64,000 nt of DNA from Bacteroidota bacterium (GCA_018335575.1 JAGXRT010000035.1:1-64000); one strand, 5' to 3'. Counted from the stretch's first letter, positions 16,198 to 25,130 are shown. The notes: a model not told the origin generated them from the sequence alone. Translations and numbers: made by a program.

Positions 16198-17079
16198 ATG
16201 TCAAGAATAGAAATTTTGAAAACATACAAAATATACATCGGCGGAAATTTTCCAAGAACAGAATCGGGGCGTTTTTATCAGTTAAAAAATAAAGATAAAG
16301 CTATTGCAAATATGTGTTTATCATCTGTTAAAGATTTCAGAAATGCGGTTGTTGCTGCAAGAAGCGCACAAGGTTCATGGGCAGGTAAAACTGCATATAA
16401 TCGCAGTCAGATTTTATACCGTATTGCTGAGGTATTAGAAGGAAGAAGAGCTCAGTTTATAGCTGAATTAGAGTTGATGGGAAGCACTAAAGTAAATGCA
16501 ACAAAAGAAGTTGATTTAAGTATAGATCGATTGATTTATTACGCTGGATGGTGTGATAAATACACTCAAATGTACAGCACCGTAAACCCAGTTTCTGGAA
16601 GCTATTTTAACTTTTCGGTACCAGAACCAATGGGCGTTGTTGCTGTTTTTGCACCACAAAAAAGCGCATTGTTAGGATTGATAACTCAAATTGCTACCAT
16701 AATTGCTGGTGGAAATACCTGTGTGGTTTTAGCATCAGAGCAATTGGCATTATGCGCGGTAACTTTTGCTGAGGTACTTGCTACTTCTGATGTTCCAGGT
16801 GGTGTTGTTAATATTTTAACTGGTAAACAAACAGAACTATTAGCACAGTTTTCATTACACAAAGACGTAAATGCAATTTTATATTGCGGAACTGATGAAG
16901 AAGTTAAGAAAACAGTTCGATTTAATGCTATCGAAAACTTTAAACGTGCATTTATTCGTGAAGATGGAAATTATTTTGATGAGAAACACGAAACACCGTA
17001 TTATATATTTGATTTCCAAGAAACAAAAACAACGTGGCATCCAATTGAAGTAATTGGTGGTTCAGGAAGTGGATATTAA
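16198..17079 (+). CDS. Shortened aldehyde dehydrogenase homologue without catalytic residues
   Basis: A 293-residue ALDH-fold protein that resembles the N-terminal part of its neighbour: KIYIGGNFPRTESGRFY near 11-27, AGWCDKYTQM near 117-126, and PEPMGVVAVFAPQKSALLG near 142-160. The chain then stops before the catalytic half. There is no FTGS nucleotide loop (LYCGTDEE stands there), no ELGG glutamate and no active-site cysteine, so it cannot be a dehydrogenase alone. This is not a recent frameshift: the frame is clean and codon use is normal. It may be a structural partner of the preceding enzyme, as in the pseudo-ALDH domain of ALDH16. Confidence 0.85.
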   Translation: MSRIEILKTYKIYIGGNFPRTESGRFYQLKNKDKAIANMCLSSVKDFRNAVVAARSAQGSWAGKTAYNRSQILYRIAEVLEGRRAQFIAELELMGSTKVNATKEVDLSIDRLIYYAGWCDKYTQMYSTVNPVSGSYFNFSVPEPMGVVAVFAPQKSALLGLITQIATIIAGGNTCVVLASEQLALCAVTFAEVLATSDVPGGVVNILTGKQTELLAQFSLHKDVNAILYCGTDEEVKKTVRFNAIENFKRAFIREDGNYFDEKHETPYYIFDFQETKTTWHPIEVIGGSGSGY

Positions 17080-17098
17080 AAGATTAAAAAATTAAAAG

Positions 17099-17122
17099 GC
17101 GCTGAAAATCAGCGCTTTTTTT
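17099..17122. terminator. Bidirectional terminator between the deoC operon and remB
   Basis: GCGCTGA (17099-17105) pairs with TCAGCGC (17109-17115) around AAA, flanked by A-rich and T-rich runs on opposite sides. It serves the deoC operon and probably the convergent gene that stops at 17126. Confidence 0.8.
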
Positions 17123-17125
17123 GTT

Positions 17126-19207
17126 TTAAAAATCAAAATACCAATTAAATAAATCTGTTCTAAAACCAAAGTTAAACCAGGTAGTATTTGTTTTATCAAA
17201 AGTATTCGTTGGTGTTGTTGGATTAAAATTTCTATAGGTTATACCACCAAAGACTTTTAAGTTTGTTGCCGGATTTATAAGATATCCAAGTTGTAAATCG
17301 CTAATAAAAATTTTAGCTGTATTGCCTTGTCCAATTTTATTTCCATAATCTGCAGCGCGGTCATCATTGTCTTTTAACACATCACTTCCATAGCTTTTTT
17401 TATCAGCAGTAGTATTAAAATCAAATCCTTTTTTGCCCATTACAACTTTTGCATTCGCAAACCAACGTTCTTTACTATAACGTGCAATACCTATTAATTC
17501 TCTAAAATTAGCACCCCATAAATGTGCCATTGGCTGATTGTTGTGGCTATAATTTAACAATAACTCGTCATGAGAATAAGTGTATGGATTTATGGCATTG
17601 TACTCTGCTTGTAAATGTAAATTATCAATTTTAAATGCATTAAAATAGTTGGCTCCGAGTTGAATTCCAAATTTGTTTGACCAATAGCCATTTCCATTGG
17701 CTATTTCACCCACCTTAAAATCATCAATAATCAGTTGTGAATATAAATTTATGGAGGAATTAAGTTTGTATTTTGCACTTAAGCCCAACATGGTATTTCC
17801 AGATCTTGAGCCTGTTTCAAACTCTATATTGGTTAATAAAATGATAGGATTTAAGAAGTTTACATCCAAACCTCGGTTATTGCTTTTATCCCAAATTGCC
17901 GCTTCAAAAAGTCCGACATTTAGTTTTTTACTCAGATTTAAACTGAGGTAATGTATAGCCACATATTTTTGAGCATAAGCGCCATTAACGGTTGCTTCTC
18001 GCCTTACATCTTGCGTCCACATCCACAGATTGGTGTATTTTAATTTCCAAAAAGTAGTATTAACTTTTAGGTATGGATAAGGCGATGAAATATCAGACAA
18101 AAATAAGGATCGATATCCGTCACCAATAATGTTTTTTCCATGTCCAAACTGAATGTTGAAAGTTTTATTGGGTGTATAGGATAAATAACCTTCAGTTACT
18201 GGGTAATCGTATCCGTCTTCTTTAAATGGTTTAGCAATGCCACGGGCAGGAATAATAGCTGGGTTTCCGCCATCTGGTTTAATTGATTCGGCATATTCAT
18301 TGAAATAATTTGCAAATCTTCCTTGACTCTCATAAACAGTTGCAGAAAAATTGAAATTTTTGCCAATGCCACCGTTGGCAATTACAGCTCTTGTGTTGTT
18401 GTAAGTATAGTTAAAATCGGCATCATTTACTTTACCTAGCTGCAAATCTGCAGCAGGATCAAGCGTTAACCAGTAATCATCTCCTTTTATTTGTACCATA
18501 TGTTCATTCCAGAACTTACGCCCCCACCAGCCTTTTTTCTCTTTTAATAACTCTTTTTTTTGCTGATTTAAATTAACAAACTTGGTGGTTTCTGAATAAA
18601 TAAATGGTTTAACAGATGAGTGGGCATTCTCTGCATTGTGGTAATAAAAACTAAGCGTACTATAATCCTGTGAAGTAAATGGAATATTTAACTGACTTTG
18701 ATGTTCTAAAAACTCTTTATTGTCGGTAGTGTATTTCAGTCCTTCCTGATTTTTTACCTCATATTTTTGATCTAAATAAAGTTGTTTTGATTTTTTTGTA
18801 TCTGTTATTTCTGATGCTCCCAATGGAAAATTTAAGGGCATTACAAATTGCATTTCAGTGTTTAAATTGTTATAAGTTGAAGGTGTTATAACTGGAAACG
18901 AATCAAAAACTCGTGTTACTTCGGCCTTTAATTCGGGATATGGGGAGTTAACATACAACACTTTAAATTGTCCAGAAGTGTTTACAATAAAAGTTATGGT
19001 TACATTTCCGTTAAACGATTCATCAACTAATTTCTGAGGAATTTTAAAAGTTGATAAGAAAGATTTGTTTACCTGCTCGTAAAAACACGTTTCTAAATCT
19101 TCTACTGCAACCGATTTACAATTATTGAAAACTGGAAATTTTTCAACCTGTGCATTTGAGATTTGAAAAATCAACAAAGAAGTTAATAAAGCTAGATACT
19201 TTTTCAC
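17126..19207 (-). CDS. RemB-like gliding/outer-membrane protein: TonB-like N domain plus Wzi-type beta-barrel
   Basis: A 693-residue outer-membrane protein with a signal peptide (MKKYLALLTSLLIFQISNAQ). Residues 21-130 look like a TonB C-terminal domain (FPVFNNC, NVTITFIVNTSGQF and a closing MQFVMPLNFPL), parallel to the tandem TonB genes just upstream. From about 240 to the end the chain is beta-barrel-like with Wzi/capsule-assembly features (FGHGKNIIGDGYRSLFLS, YPYLKVNTTFWKLKY), ending in an aromatic residue. It resembles RemB, required for normal gliding in Flavobacterium johnsoniae; that name is inference from architecture. It lies 23 bases after an acetyltransferase on the same strand. 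Confidence 0.78.
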   Translation of the reverse strand: MKKYLALLTSLLIFQISNAQVEKFPVFNNCKSVAVEDLETCFYEQVNKSFLSTFKIPQKLVDESFNGNVTITFIVNTSGQFKVLYVNSPYPELKAEVTRVFDSFPVITPSTYNNLNTEMQFVMPLNFPLGASEITDTKKSKQLYLDQKYEVKNQEGLKYTTDNKEFLEHQSQLNIPFTSQDYSTLSFYYHNAENAHSSVKPFIYSETTKFVNLNQQKKELLKEKKGWWGRKFWNEHMVQIKGDDYWLTLDPAADLQLGKVNDADFNYTYNNTRAVIANGGIGKNFNFSATVYESQGRFANYFNEYAESIKPDGGNPAIIPARGIAKPFKEDGYDYPVTEGYLSYTPNKTFNIQFGHGKNIIGDGYRSLFLSDISSPYPYLKVNTTFWKLKYTNLWMWTQDVRREATVNGAYAQKYVAIHYLSLNLSKKLNVGLFEAAIWDKSNNRGLDVNFLNPIILLTNIEFETGSRSGNTMLGLSAKYKLNSSINLYSQLIIDDFKVGEIANGNGYWSNKFGIQLGANYFNAFKIDNLHLQAEYNAINPYTYSHDELLLNYSHNNQPMAHLWGANFRELIGIARYSKERWFANAKVVMGKKGFDFNTTADKKSYGSDVLKDNDDRAADYGNKIGQGNTAKIFISDLQLGYLINPATNLKVFGGITYRNFNPTTPTNTFDKTNTTWFNFGFRTDLFNWYFDF

Positions 19208-19230
19208 ATGTGTAATTTTAATACTGAAAT

Positions 19231-19806
19231 TTAGGAAATTTTAGTAACCTTTCCATCGTTTAGAATATATACTTGCTTACTTTCTTTACAAATTGCTTTT
19301 CCATCGGCATTAAAATCCAATCGATGTCCGTACTCACTAACCCAACCAATTTGTTTTGATGGATTTCCTACAACCAACGCATACGGTTTTACTTCTTTAG
19401 TAACCACAGCTCCTGCGCCTATTAAGGCATATTCGCCAATGGTATTTCCGCAAACTATTGTGGCATTGGCACCAATACTCGCTCCTTTTTTAACCAAGGT
19501 TTGTTGGTATTCGTCTTTTCGAATAATGGCGCTTCGCGGATTAATAACATTGGTAAAAACCATTGAAGGGCCTAAAAAAACATCGTCTTCACAATAAACC
19601 CCAGTGTATATAGATACGTTGTTTTGGACTTTAACATTTTTTCCTAAAGTTACTTTTGGAGATACAACAACATTTTGTCCTAAATTGCAGTTTTCACCTA
19701 TAATACAATTGGGCATTACATGACTAAAGTGCCATATTTTTGTTCCTTTACCAATGATGCAACCTTCGTCAATTACGGCTGTTTCGTGAGCAAAATATTC
19801 TTTCAT
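19231..19806 (-). CDS. Hexapeptide-repeat N-acetyltransferase (WbpD/WlbB-like)
   Basis: Left-handed beta-helix acetyltransferase of 191 residues, most like enzymes that N-acetylate UDP-3-amino sugars for surface polysaccharide. Hexapeptide repeats run from about residue 8 to 160 (IIGKGTKIW, CIIGENCNLGQNV, LGKNVKVQNNVSIYTG), the acetyl-CoA loop follows NVINPRSAI near 86-94, and VVGNPSKQIGWVSEYGHRL closes the coil. It is upstream of the RemB-like gene with only 23 bases between them. Role in surface sugar synthesis is inference; no other glycan genes are adjacent. Confidence 0.85.
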   Translation of the reverse strand: MKEYFAHETAVIDEGCIIGKGTKIWHFSHVMPNCIIGENCNLGQNVVVSPKVTLGKNVKVQNNVSIYTGVYCEDDVFLGPSMVFTNVINPRSAIIRKDEYQQTLVKKGASIGANATIVCGNTIGEYALIGAGAVVTKEVKPYALVVGNPSKQIGWVSEYGHRLDFNADGKAICKESKQVYILNDGKVTKIS

Positions 19807-19850
19807 AAATTGTATTTATGTTCACGAAAGTACTAAATATTAACTAAAAA

Positions 19851-19871
19851 AATCCTGAATAGATCAGGATT
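19851..19871 (-). terminator. Terminator of the first TonB gene
   Basis: AATCCTGA (19851-19858) and TCAGGATT (19864-19871) form an eight-base stem around ATAGA, then a T-run on the minus strand, 20 bases after the stop at 19891. Confidence 0.75.
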
Positions 19872-19890
19872 AAAGTATAGACTTGTTATT

Positions 19891-20640
19891 TTACTCTACA
19901 TTAAATGTTATCGGAAGTGAGTATTTTACGCCAACAGGTCTGTTTCGTTGCTTGCCTGGCGACATAACTGGGAGCATTTCAATGACCCTAATGGCCTCTT
20001 TTTCTAAGCTTTTATGGGGTGCTCTTGCCATTACATCAGTAATATTTCCATTTTTATTAACTGTAAATATTACAAATATTCGTTGTTTTCCTGGAGACAA
20101 CCCTAGTTCTTGTGCCAATTCTGAATTAAAATGTTTATGTACGTGGGCACTTACTTTTTCAGAAAAGCACAATTTTTTATCTTCTTTACTACCAACACAT
20201 CCCGGAAAAACAGGTGATTCTTCTATAATTGCGAAAGGCACATCTTCTATAACCTCTTCTTTGTCAATTATTTCTACAATTTCACTTGTTAACCGGTTAT
20301 CTTTTACATAAATAGCTGCCCGCTCATCAATCTCTGTCGATTTTAATACTGTTTCTACAATTTTCTTTTCATTTTTTACAATCTCAATTTTATCCATTAT
20401 AGATTGCGGCTGTTGAGGTTCAGGCGGAGGAGTAACTTCTGGCGGTTTAGTGATTGGAATGTTTTCAGCCTCAAGATCAGCATTAGAATATGAAAATGAA
20501 TTGTAAAAACTGTTAACAGTGTCAGCAGTTTTATGCTCTAATCCTACATAAACTATAAGCATAGATAAGGTTAAACCTAAAAGCATAAAAAGTCTACTGT
20601 AATTTTCTAGCGTTACTATGGGCGATTTTTTAATTTCCAT
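19891..20640 (-). CDS. TonB-family energy transducer (copy 1)
   Basis: Links the proton-motive force to outer-membrane transporters. The 249-residue protein has one N-terminal anchor helix (RLFMLLGLTLSMLIVYVGLE near 16-35), a proline-rich linker with TKPPEVTPPPEPQQP near 64-78, and a TonB C-terminal domain from about 145, starting PVFPGCVG and ending KYSLPITFNVE. The family cysteine pair (PGC and KLCFSE) is present. The next gene upstream is a paralogue of the same layout. No ExbB or ExbD gene is near. Confidence 0.9.
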   Translation of the reverse strand: MEIKKSPIVTLENYSRLFMLLGLTLSMLIVYVGLEHKTADTVNSFYNSFSYSNADLEAENIPITKPPEVTPPPEPQQPQSIMDKIEIVKNEKKIVETVLKSTEIDERAAIYVKDNRLTSEIVEIIDKEEVIEDVPFAIIEESPVFPGCVGSKEDKKLCFSEKVSAHVHKHFNSELAQELGLSPGKQRIFVIFTVNKNGNITDVMARAPHKSLEKEAIRVIEMLPVMSPGKQRNRPVGVKYSLPITFNVE

Positions 20641-20791
20641 TTGTCAAAGTATTAGGTTACTAATTCAATTGGATACTATTTAAAATTTACTTGGTGGGAT
20701 ACGGAGCGTTTATTATTATAATCAACTTAAACCAGTTGGGTTTACAACCTTTAATGTACAAAAATTATGCCGGATAATCAATAAAAAATAC

Positions 20792-20821
20792 AAAAAACCG
20801 CTCTAAATGAAGCGGTTTTTT
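20792..20821 (-). terminator. Terminator of the second TonB gene
   Basis: AAAAAACCGCT (20792-20802) pairs with AGCGGTTTTTT (20811-20821) around an eight-base loop, ten bases after the stop at 20831, so the two TonB genes are separate transcription units. Confidence 0.8.
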
Positions 20822-20830
20822 TTTAGCGTT

Positions 20831-21559
20831 TTACTCAACATTAAATGAAATTGGCAGCGAATATTTTACATTAACTGCTCTGTCTCGCTGTTTGCCTGGT
20901 GTCATTTTTGGAAGTAATGATACAATACGAATTGCTTCTTTCTCAAGTCTAACGTGTGGTGCTCTTGCCTGTATATCTGTAATATCTCCATTTTTATTGA
21001 TGGTAAATAATACTATAATGCGTTGTTTTCCAGGGGATAAACCTAAGGCTTGACCTAATTCTGCATTAAATTCTTTGGCAACAAACTTTGATATTTTTGC
21101 TGAAAAACATTCTTTTTTCTCAATTTTACTCCCTGTACATCCCGGAAAAGTTGGAGCTTCTTCTATTAAAATAAATGGAACATCTTCTTCTCCTGGGTCT
21201 ACAATTTTAACTTCATGTAATGCGTTGAAATTTCCTTTTTCAACGGGGTCATCAAAATTAAAATCAGTTGGTTTTATTGTTGATTCTTGCAAATCTGAAT
21301 TGTCAATAACTTTATTAATATTATCAAGTATTATCTCTTGTTTAGGTGTAGTTAATGGCTTAATAACAGTTGTAATTGGCACATGTATGTCATTCTCTGT
21401 TAAATGACTATTGTACTCTGCAAATGCAAAATTGTTAGGACGTTCATTTTTATACTCTATTGCTAAAAAAGTAATCAACAAGGCCCAGAATAGACCTAAT
21501 GATAAAAACAGTTTAGAATAATTTTCTAGCGTTGCTCTGGTGTTTTTTTTGATTTCCAT
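20831..21559 (-). CDS. TonB-family energy transducer (copy 2)
   Basis: Tandem paralogue of the preceding TonB gene, 242 residues. Same order of parts: anchor helix LFLSLGLFWALLITFLAIEY near 17-36, a linker with less proline than copy 1 (ITTVIKPLTTPKQE near 62-75), then the C-terminal domain from about 137 with APTFPGCTGSKIEKKECF and a closing VKYSLPISFNVE. The C-terminal domains are much more alike than the linkers, as expected for proteins that must span the same gap but serve different receptors. Each copy has its own terminator. Confidence 0.9.
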   Translation of the reverse strand: MEIKKNTRATLENYSKLFLSLGLFWALLITFLAIEYKNERPNNFAFAEYNSHLTENDIHVPITTVIKPLTTPKQEIILDNINKVIDNSDLQESTIKPTDFNFDDPVEKGNFNALHEVKIVDPGEEDVPFILIEEAPTFPGCTGSKIEKKECFSAKISKFVAKEFNAELGQALGLSPGKQRIIVLFTINKNGDITDIQARAPHVRLEKEAIRIVSLLPKMTPGKQRDRAVNVKYSLPISFNVE

Positions 21560-21719
21560 ATGATTTTGTTTTAGAGTTACTTAGCAATTAATAAGGTAGC
21601 ATGCTTTCATTGAGATTAGCAACAATGCGATTGATTACTAATCAAATCATATCAATTTTTTGGATTACAAAAATTATACCATCTTAAATTTCAAATTTAA
21701 GTAGCGTTTATACTAATAA

Positions 21720-21750
21720 AAAAACCGTTCCGAGAATCGGGACGGTTTTT
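21720..21750 (-). terminator. Terminator of the OmpA-family gene
   Basis: Stem from 21720-21733 (AAAAACCGTTCCGA) pairing with 21737-21750 (TCGGGACGGTTTTT) around GAA, 21 bases after the stop at 21771. Confidence 0.8.
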
Positions 21751-21770
21751 ATAATTTTTATTACAAGTAA

Positions 21771-22619
21771 TTACTCTTGTTTTTGTTCTAAGATTGTAAA
21801 GAACTGATCTAATTTAGGCAATAACACAATTCTTGTACGTCTGTTTTTAGCTCTACCTGCTTCAGTGTTGTTTGTATCTAAAGGTAAGAACTCACTTCTA
21901 CCTGCAGCTACTAATCTCTTAGGATCAATTTTGTGATCTTTTTGTAACACTCTTACAACAGAAGTTGCACGTTTTACAGATAAATCCCAGTTGTCAGAAA
22001 TACAATCCGTGCTAATTGGTTTGCTATCAGTATAGCCTTCTACCATTACTTCAACATCTGGTTTTGCAGCAATTACTTGAGCAACTTTTCCTAATACATT
22101 TTTAGCTTTATCACTTACAACATGGCTTCCGCTTTTGAATAATAACTTATCAGCAATTGAAATGTAAACAACTGTTTTTTCAACATTAATTTCTATATCT
22201 TCATCATCTAAACCATCTTTTAAAACTTTTTTCAAGTTTACAGCCAGTGCAAGGTTTAATGAATCTTTAGCGGTCATAGCTTTGCGTATATGTTTAATAT
22301 ACTCGTCTTTTTTGCTTAGTTGAGCTAAGGTTTCTTTAATATTATCAGACGCAGCTTTTGTTAAAACAGTTAAATCACCAACTTGTTCTAAAGATCTGGC
22401 TTTGTCTTTTTGTAGTTCAGCAATACGTTCTTCTAATGAAGTTACTTTAAAGTCGTTTTTTTCTTTCTCAACTAAACATTTCATTAAGTTAGCTTTTGTG
22501 TCAACTAACTCTTGAGAAGTTTGTTTGTATTTCGTTTCTAACTCAGTATATTGTTTCTTTGAAACACAAGAACTTAACAATACTGATGAAACAATTACTA
22601 ATGCAAATAATTTTTTCAT
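21771..22619 (-). CDS. OmpA-family peptidoglycan-binding lipoprotein
   Basis: Outer-membrane lipoprotein of 282 residues that tethers the envelope to peptidoglycan. The signal sequence MKKLFALVIVSSVLLSSC ends at the acylated Cys18. A coiled coil rich in Lys, Glu and Leu covers about 20-110. The OmpA C-terminal domain occupies about 140-270, with GYTDSKPI, the binding-site region DNWDLSVKRATSVVRVL and NRRTRIVLLP. I start at ATG 22619; the frame extends ten codons further to a TTG, but a TAGATTTG promoter element (22647-22654) overlaps that codon. There is no beta-barrel domain, unlike E. coli OmpA. Confidence 0.9.
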   Translation of the reverse strand: MKKLFALVIVSSVLLSSCVSKKQYTELETKYKQTSQELVDTKANLMKCLVEKEKNDFKVTSLEERIAELQKDKARSLEQVGDLTVLTKAASDNIKETLAQLSKKDEYIKHIRKAMTAKDSLNLALAVNLKKVLKDGLDDEDIEINVEKTVVYISIADKLLFKSGSHVVSDKAKNVLGKVAQVIAAKPDVEVMVEGYTDSKPISTDCISDNWDLSVKRATSVVRVLQKDHKIDPKRLVAAGRSEFLPLDTNNTEAGRAKNRRTRIVLLPKLDQFFTILEQKQE

Positions 22620-22768
22620 GATCTTTTGATGTTTTATATTTTTTAGCAAATCTATTAAATATAGGGCTTTTTGCCAGATTGAAAAATTAATTTTATGATA
22701 ATTTTAAGACTGATTTATGCTTAATTTTGTCTAGATCAACTAAAAAGTAACTCTAAACTGTTAAATGG

Positions 22769-23761
22769 ATGAAAAATTTTCTAATTATACTCACCTTTTT
22801 TATTGCAATTTCTTGTGATGATACTCTTAAAAAAGAACCAATACATCTTGAAGGGTTTGCCTTAGGAACAACTTTTTCGATTAAATATTTAGATGAGAAC
22901 AATACAAAATACGAAAAATCTATTGATAGTTTAATTCACGCAATTAATAAATCACTCTCAACTTATATTCCTGATTCCGATATTTCAAAAATAAACAAAG
23001 GTGATTCTTTATTGATTGTTGATGAGTTTTTTATAGAAGTTTTTAATAAATCAAAAAACATTTATAAAGAAACCAATGCAGAATTTGATCCAACAATCGG
23101 AATTTTGGTAAACGCTTGGGGTTTTGGTCCGGGTGAAGCAATTCCGAATTTAGATTCTGTGAAGGTTAAGGAGTTAATGAAATATGTGGGGTTTGATAAA
23201 GTCGCACTCAATGAAAACAATCAAGTAAATAAGAAATACCCAGAAATATATTTAGATTTTAATGCTATTGCTAAAGGATATACAGTTGACGTAATTGGCA
23301 GGTTTTTAGAATCCAAAAATATAAACAATTATATGGTTGAAATTGGTGGTGAAATTAGAACCCGAGGGAAAAATCAGGAAAATAATTTGTGGAAAATTGC
23401 CATTGAAAATCCCAATACAGATGGTTCACGTTCCTTTGCAACATTTATATCTTTAAACAATGAAGCTATTGCAACATCAGGTAATTATAGAAAGTTTAAA
23501 GTGGATGAAAACGGACAAAAATTTGCACACACATTAAGTTCAAAAACTGGTTTTTCTAGTAAGACCGATTTGTTAAGTGTATCTGTAATATCTTCTAAAG
23601 ATTGTGCCGATGTTGATGCTTATGCTACTGCATTTATGTCGATGGGATATGCTAAAACTCTTGAGTTTTTAAAAAACAGAACCGATTTAAAAGTATTTCT
23701 AATCTATTCAAAACCTGATGGTACTATTGAAACATATGCAACGATAAAACTTGAAAATTAA
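22769..23761 (+). CDS. apbE: ApbE-family FAD:protein FMN transferase
   Basis: Periplasmic enzyme that attaches FMN covalently to threonine of target proteins such as NqrB, NqrC or RnfG. At 330 residues it has a lipoprotein signal (MKNFLIILTFFIAISCDD, Cys16) and the ApbE landmarks ALGTTFSIKY near 31-39, DPTIG near 109-113, LDFNAIAKGYTVDV near 165-178, GGEIRTRGKN near 193-202 and the metal-site motif DVDAYATAFMSMG near 281-293. It stands alone on the plus strand; a TAATTTTG element at 22722-22729 is a plausible promoter. Its stop codon overlaps that of the convergent norB-like gene. No obvious flavinylation target is in the window. Confidence 0.92.
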   Translation: MKNFLIILTFFIAISCDDTLKKEPIHLEGFALGTTFSIKYLDENNTKYEKSIDSLIHAINKSLSTYIPDSDISKINKGDSLLIVDEFFIEVFNKSKNIYKETNAEFDPTIGILVNAWGFGPGEAIPNLDSVKVKELMKYVGFDKVALNENNQVNKKYPEIYLDFNAIAKGYTVDVIGRFLESKNINNYMVEIGGEIRTRGKNQENNLWKIAIENPNTDGSRSFATFISLNNEAIATSGNYRKFKVDENGQKFAHTLSSKTGFSSKTDLLSVSVISSKDCADVDAYATAFMSMGYAKTLEFLKNRTDLKVFLIYSKPDGTIETYATIKLEN

Positions 23762-25119
23762 GTCGACATAACTGTTTTTATATACGATTTTAGGAATGTT
23801 TTGAACAGCGGAATAGACAATAATAAAATACCTATAAACATTACAATTCCCGATGAAAGAAATACAAAATAGTTATTTGCCAATGATATTTTCATTTCTC
23901 CAAACGGAACATTTTTAGAAAAATACATCCACTCGCTTCGTTTTAATCCTGCGGCAATTAATGCACCAAAAAAAACGGCTAGTGACCCATTAAACAAGTA
24001 AAATGCTTTAATTAGTTTAGTTTGTTTTATATCAATAGTATTATCAATTCTTGAAGCAATATAAAAAAGTGAAGCAAACAAAATCATCGTATTAATACCA
24101 ATGGTAGTTCCCATAGAATGTGCAACAGTAATGTGTGTTCCGTGGCTAAAGAAGTTTATAATCGGTATGGATATTAATAAGGCTAATAACAAGTTTATAA
24201 ATACCCAAAAATCGGTTGCAATTAAAAATTTGTACGCTAAAGAATTGGATTCTTTTTTTTCTATTGATAAAGATTTCCGCCAATCATAAATCATATATCC
24301 TAAAATAATCCATTCGGTCATGCTAATACCATAAGCTGCATAGCGTATCCAAGCTTGCATAGGAATTATGTATGTGTGATGCGCCCATCCAAACATTAAA
24401 TTGCTTAACCCTAAAAAGTAAAAGAAAAAAGCCAATTTACCTCTTCCTACATTGTCATCATTTTTAATTTTTGCCATGATGTATATAGATAAACCATAAA
24501 CTAACTGATTCCATGAGCCTACAAAAGATCCGTATGATTTCCACTGTACTGTTAAATCACGCACGAAATTTTCTCTGAAATATGGCGAAAACCAAAAATG
24601 AGCTTCGGCTAAGTGGAAAATCATAAAAACAATTCCGGTTCCCCACATCCAATAATAAACAGGCCAGTTTTTAACTTGTTTTAAAACAGTTTTAAAATAA
24701 TTTACTCCAAATAAAGCCCATCCAAGAAGTATCGGAACAATTAAAATTGGAATAAAAGCCACATATTCTCTTCCGCCCATATAACCAGATCCAATAGAGA
24801 TGTATATAATTACACCGATAATTAGAAAAAGGTAAAAATGTAATTTTGTTAGCTTGGTAGAGTATATTGTTAAGCCTTCAAGGTTTGAAATGGCATAATA
24901 TATACTTCCGGTAGCGGCTAAAATTATCCACGAAATAACAGTAGAATCGTGAAAGGGACGTATTTTTGTAAAGGGTAATAAGTCTTTTAAAAAATCTGGG
25001 ATTATGTATTGAAATCCTGCTAAAATTCCGAAAAGGTTGCCAATAATTAAGGCAACTAGTGCAAATAATATAAATTGAAGAGAAAATTTGTTTAAGGTAA
25101 TTTGTTCCTTAGTTTGCAT
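23758..25119 (-). CDS. NorB-like heme-copper oxidase superfamily subunit I with non-canonical ligands
   Basis: Polytopic inner-membrane subunit (453 residues, about twelve helices), commonly annotated as cbb3-type or nitric oxide reductase subunit I, and paired with a NorC-like cytochrome. Conserved are H57 (RPFHDST, low-spin heme side), H247-H248 (GWAHHTY, non-heme iron) and H334 (GTHITVAHSMG, heme b3). Aligned without gaps from ENFVRD (183-188) against my memory of Pseudomonas NorB, the third non-heme-iron His is Gly197, the two functional Glu are Gly201 and Gln205, and the second low-spin-heme His is Met336. So the family is clear but NO reduction is not. It begins 11 bases after norC. Confidence 0.82.
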   Translation of the reverse strand: MQTKEQITLNKFSLQFILFALVALIIGNLFGILAGFQYIIPDFLKDLLPFTKIRPFHDSTVISWIILAATGSIYYAISNLEGLTIYSTKLTKLHFYLFLIIGVIIYISIGSGYMGGREYVAFIPILIVPILLGWALFGVNYFKTVLKQVKNWPVYYWMWGTGIVFMIFHLAEAHFWFSPYFRENFVRDLTVQWKSYGSFVGSWNQLVYGLSIYIMAKIKNDDNVGRGKLAFFFYFLGLSNLMFGWAHHTYIIPMQAWIRYAAYGISMTEWIILGYMIYDWRKSLSIEKKESNSLAYKFLIATDFWVFINLLLALLISIPIINFFSHGTHITVAHSMGTTIGINTMILFASLFYIASRIDNTIDIKQTKLIKAFYLFNGSLAVFFGALIAAGLKRSEWMYFSKNVPFGEMKISLANNYFVFLSSGIVMFIGILLLSIPLFKTFLKSYIKTVMST

Positions 25120-25130
25120 GTTAAGGCAGT

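Noticed and set aside
16198-17079. Second aldehyde dehydrogenase gene as a decayed pseudogene
   Set aside because: The frame is intact, codon use is normal, spacing to the previous gene is 12 bases and a terminator follows; a maintained partner subunit is more likely.
21631-21645. Palindrome TTGATT-ACT-AATCAA upstream of the second TonB gene as an Fnr box
   Set aside because: The half sites TTGAT/ATCAA are five bases apart, not four, and it is 72-86 bases from the start with no clear minus-7 element.
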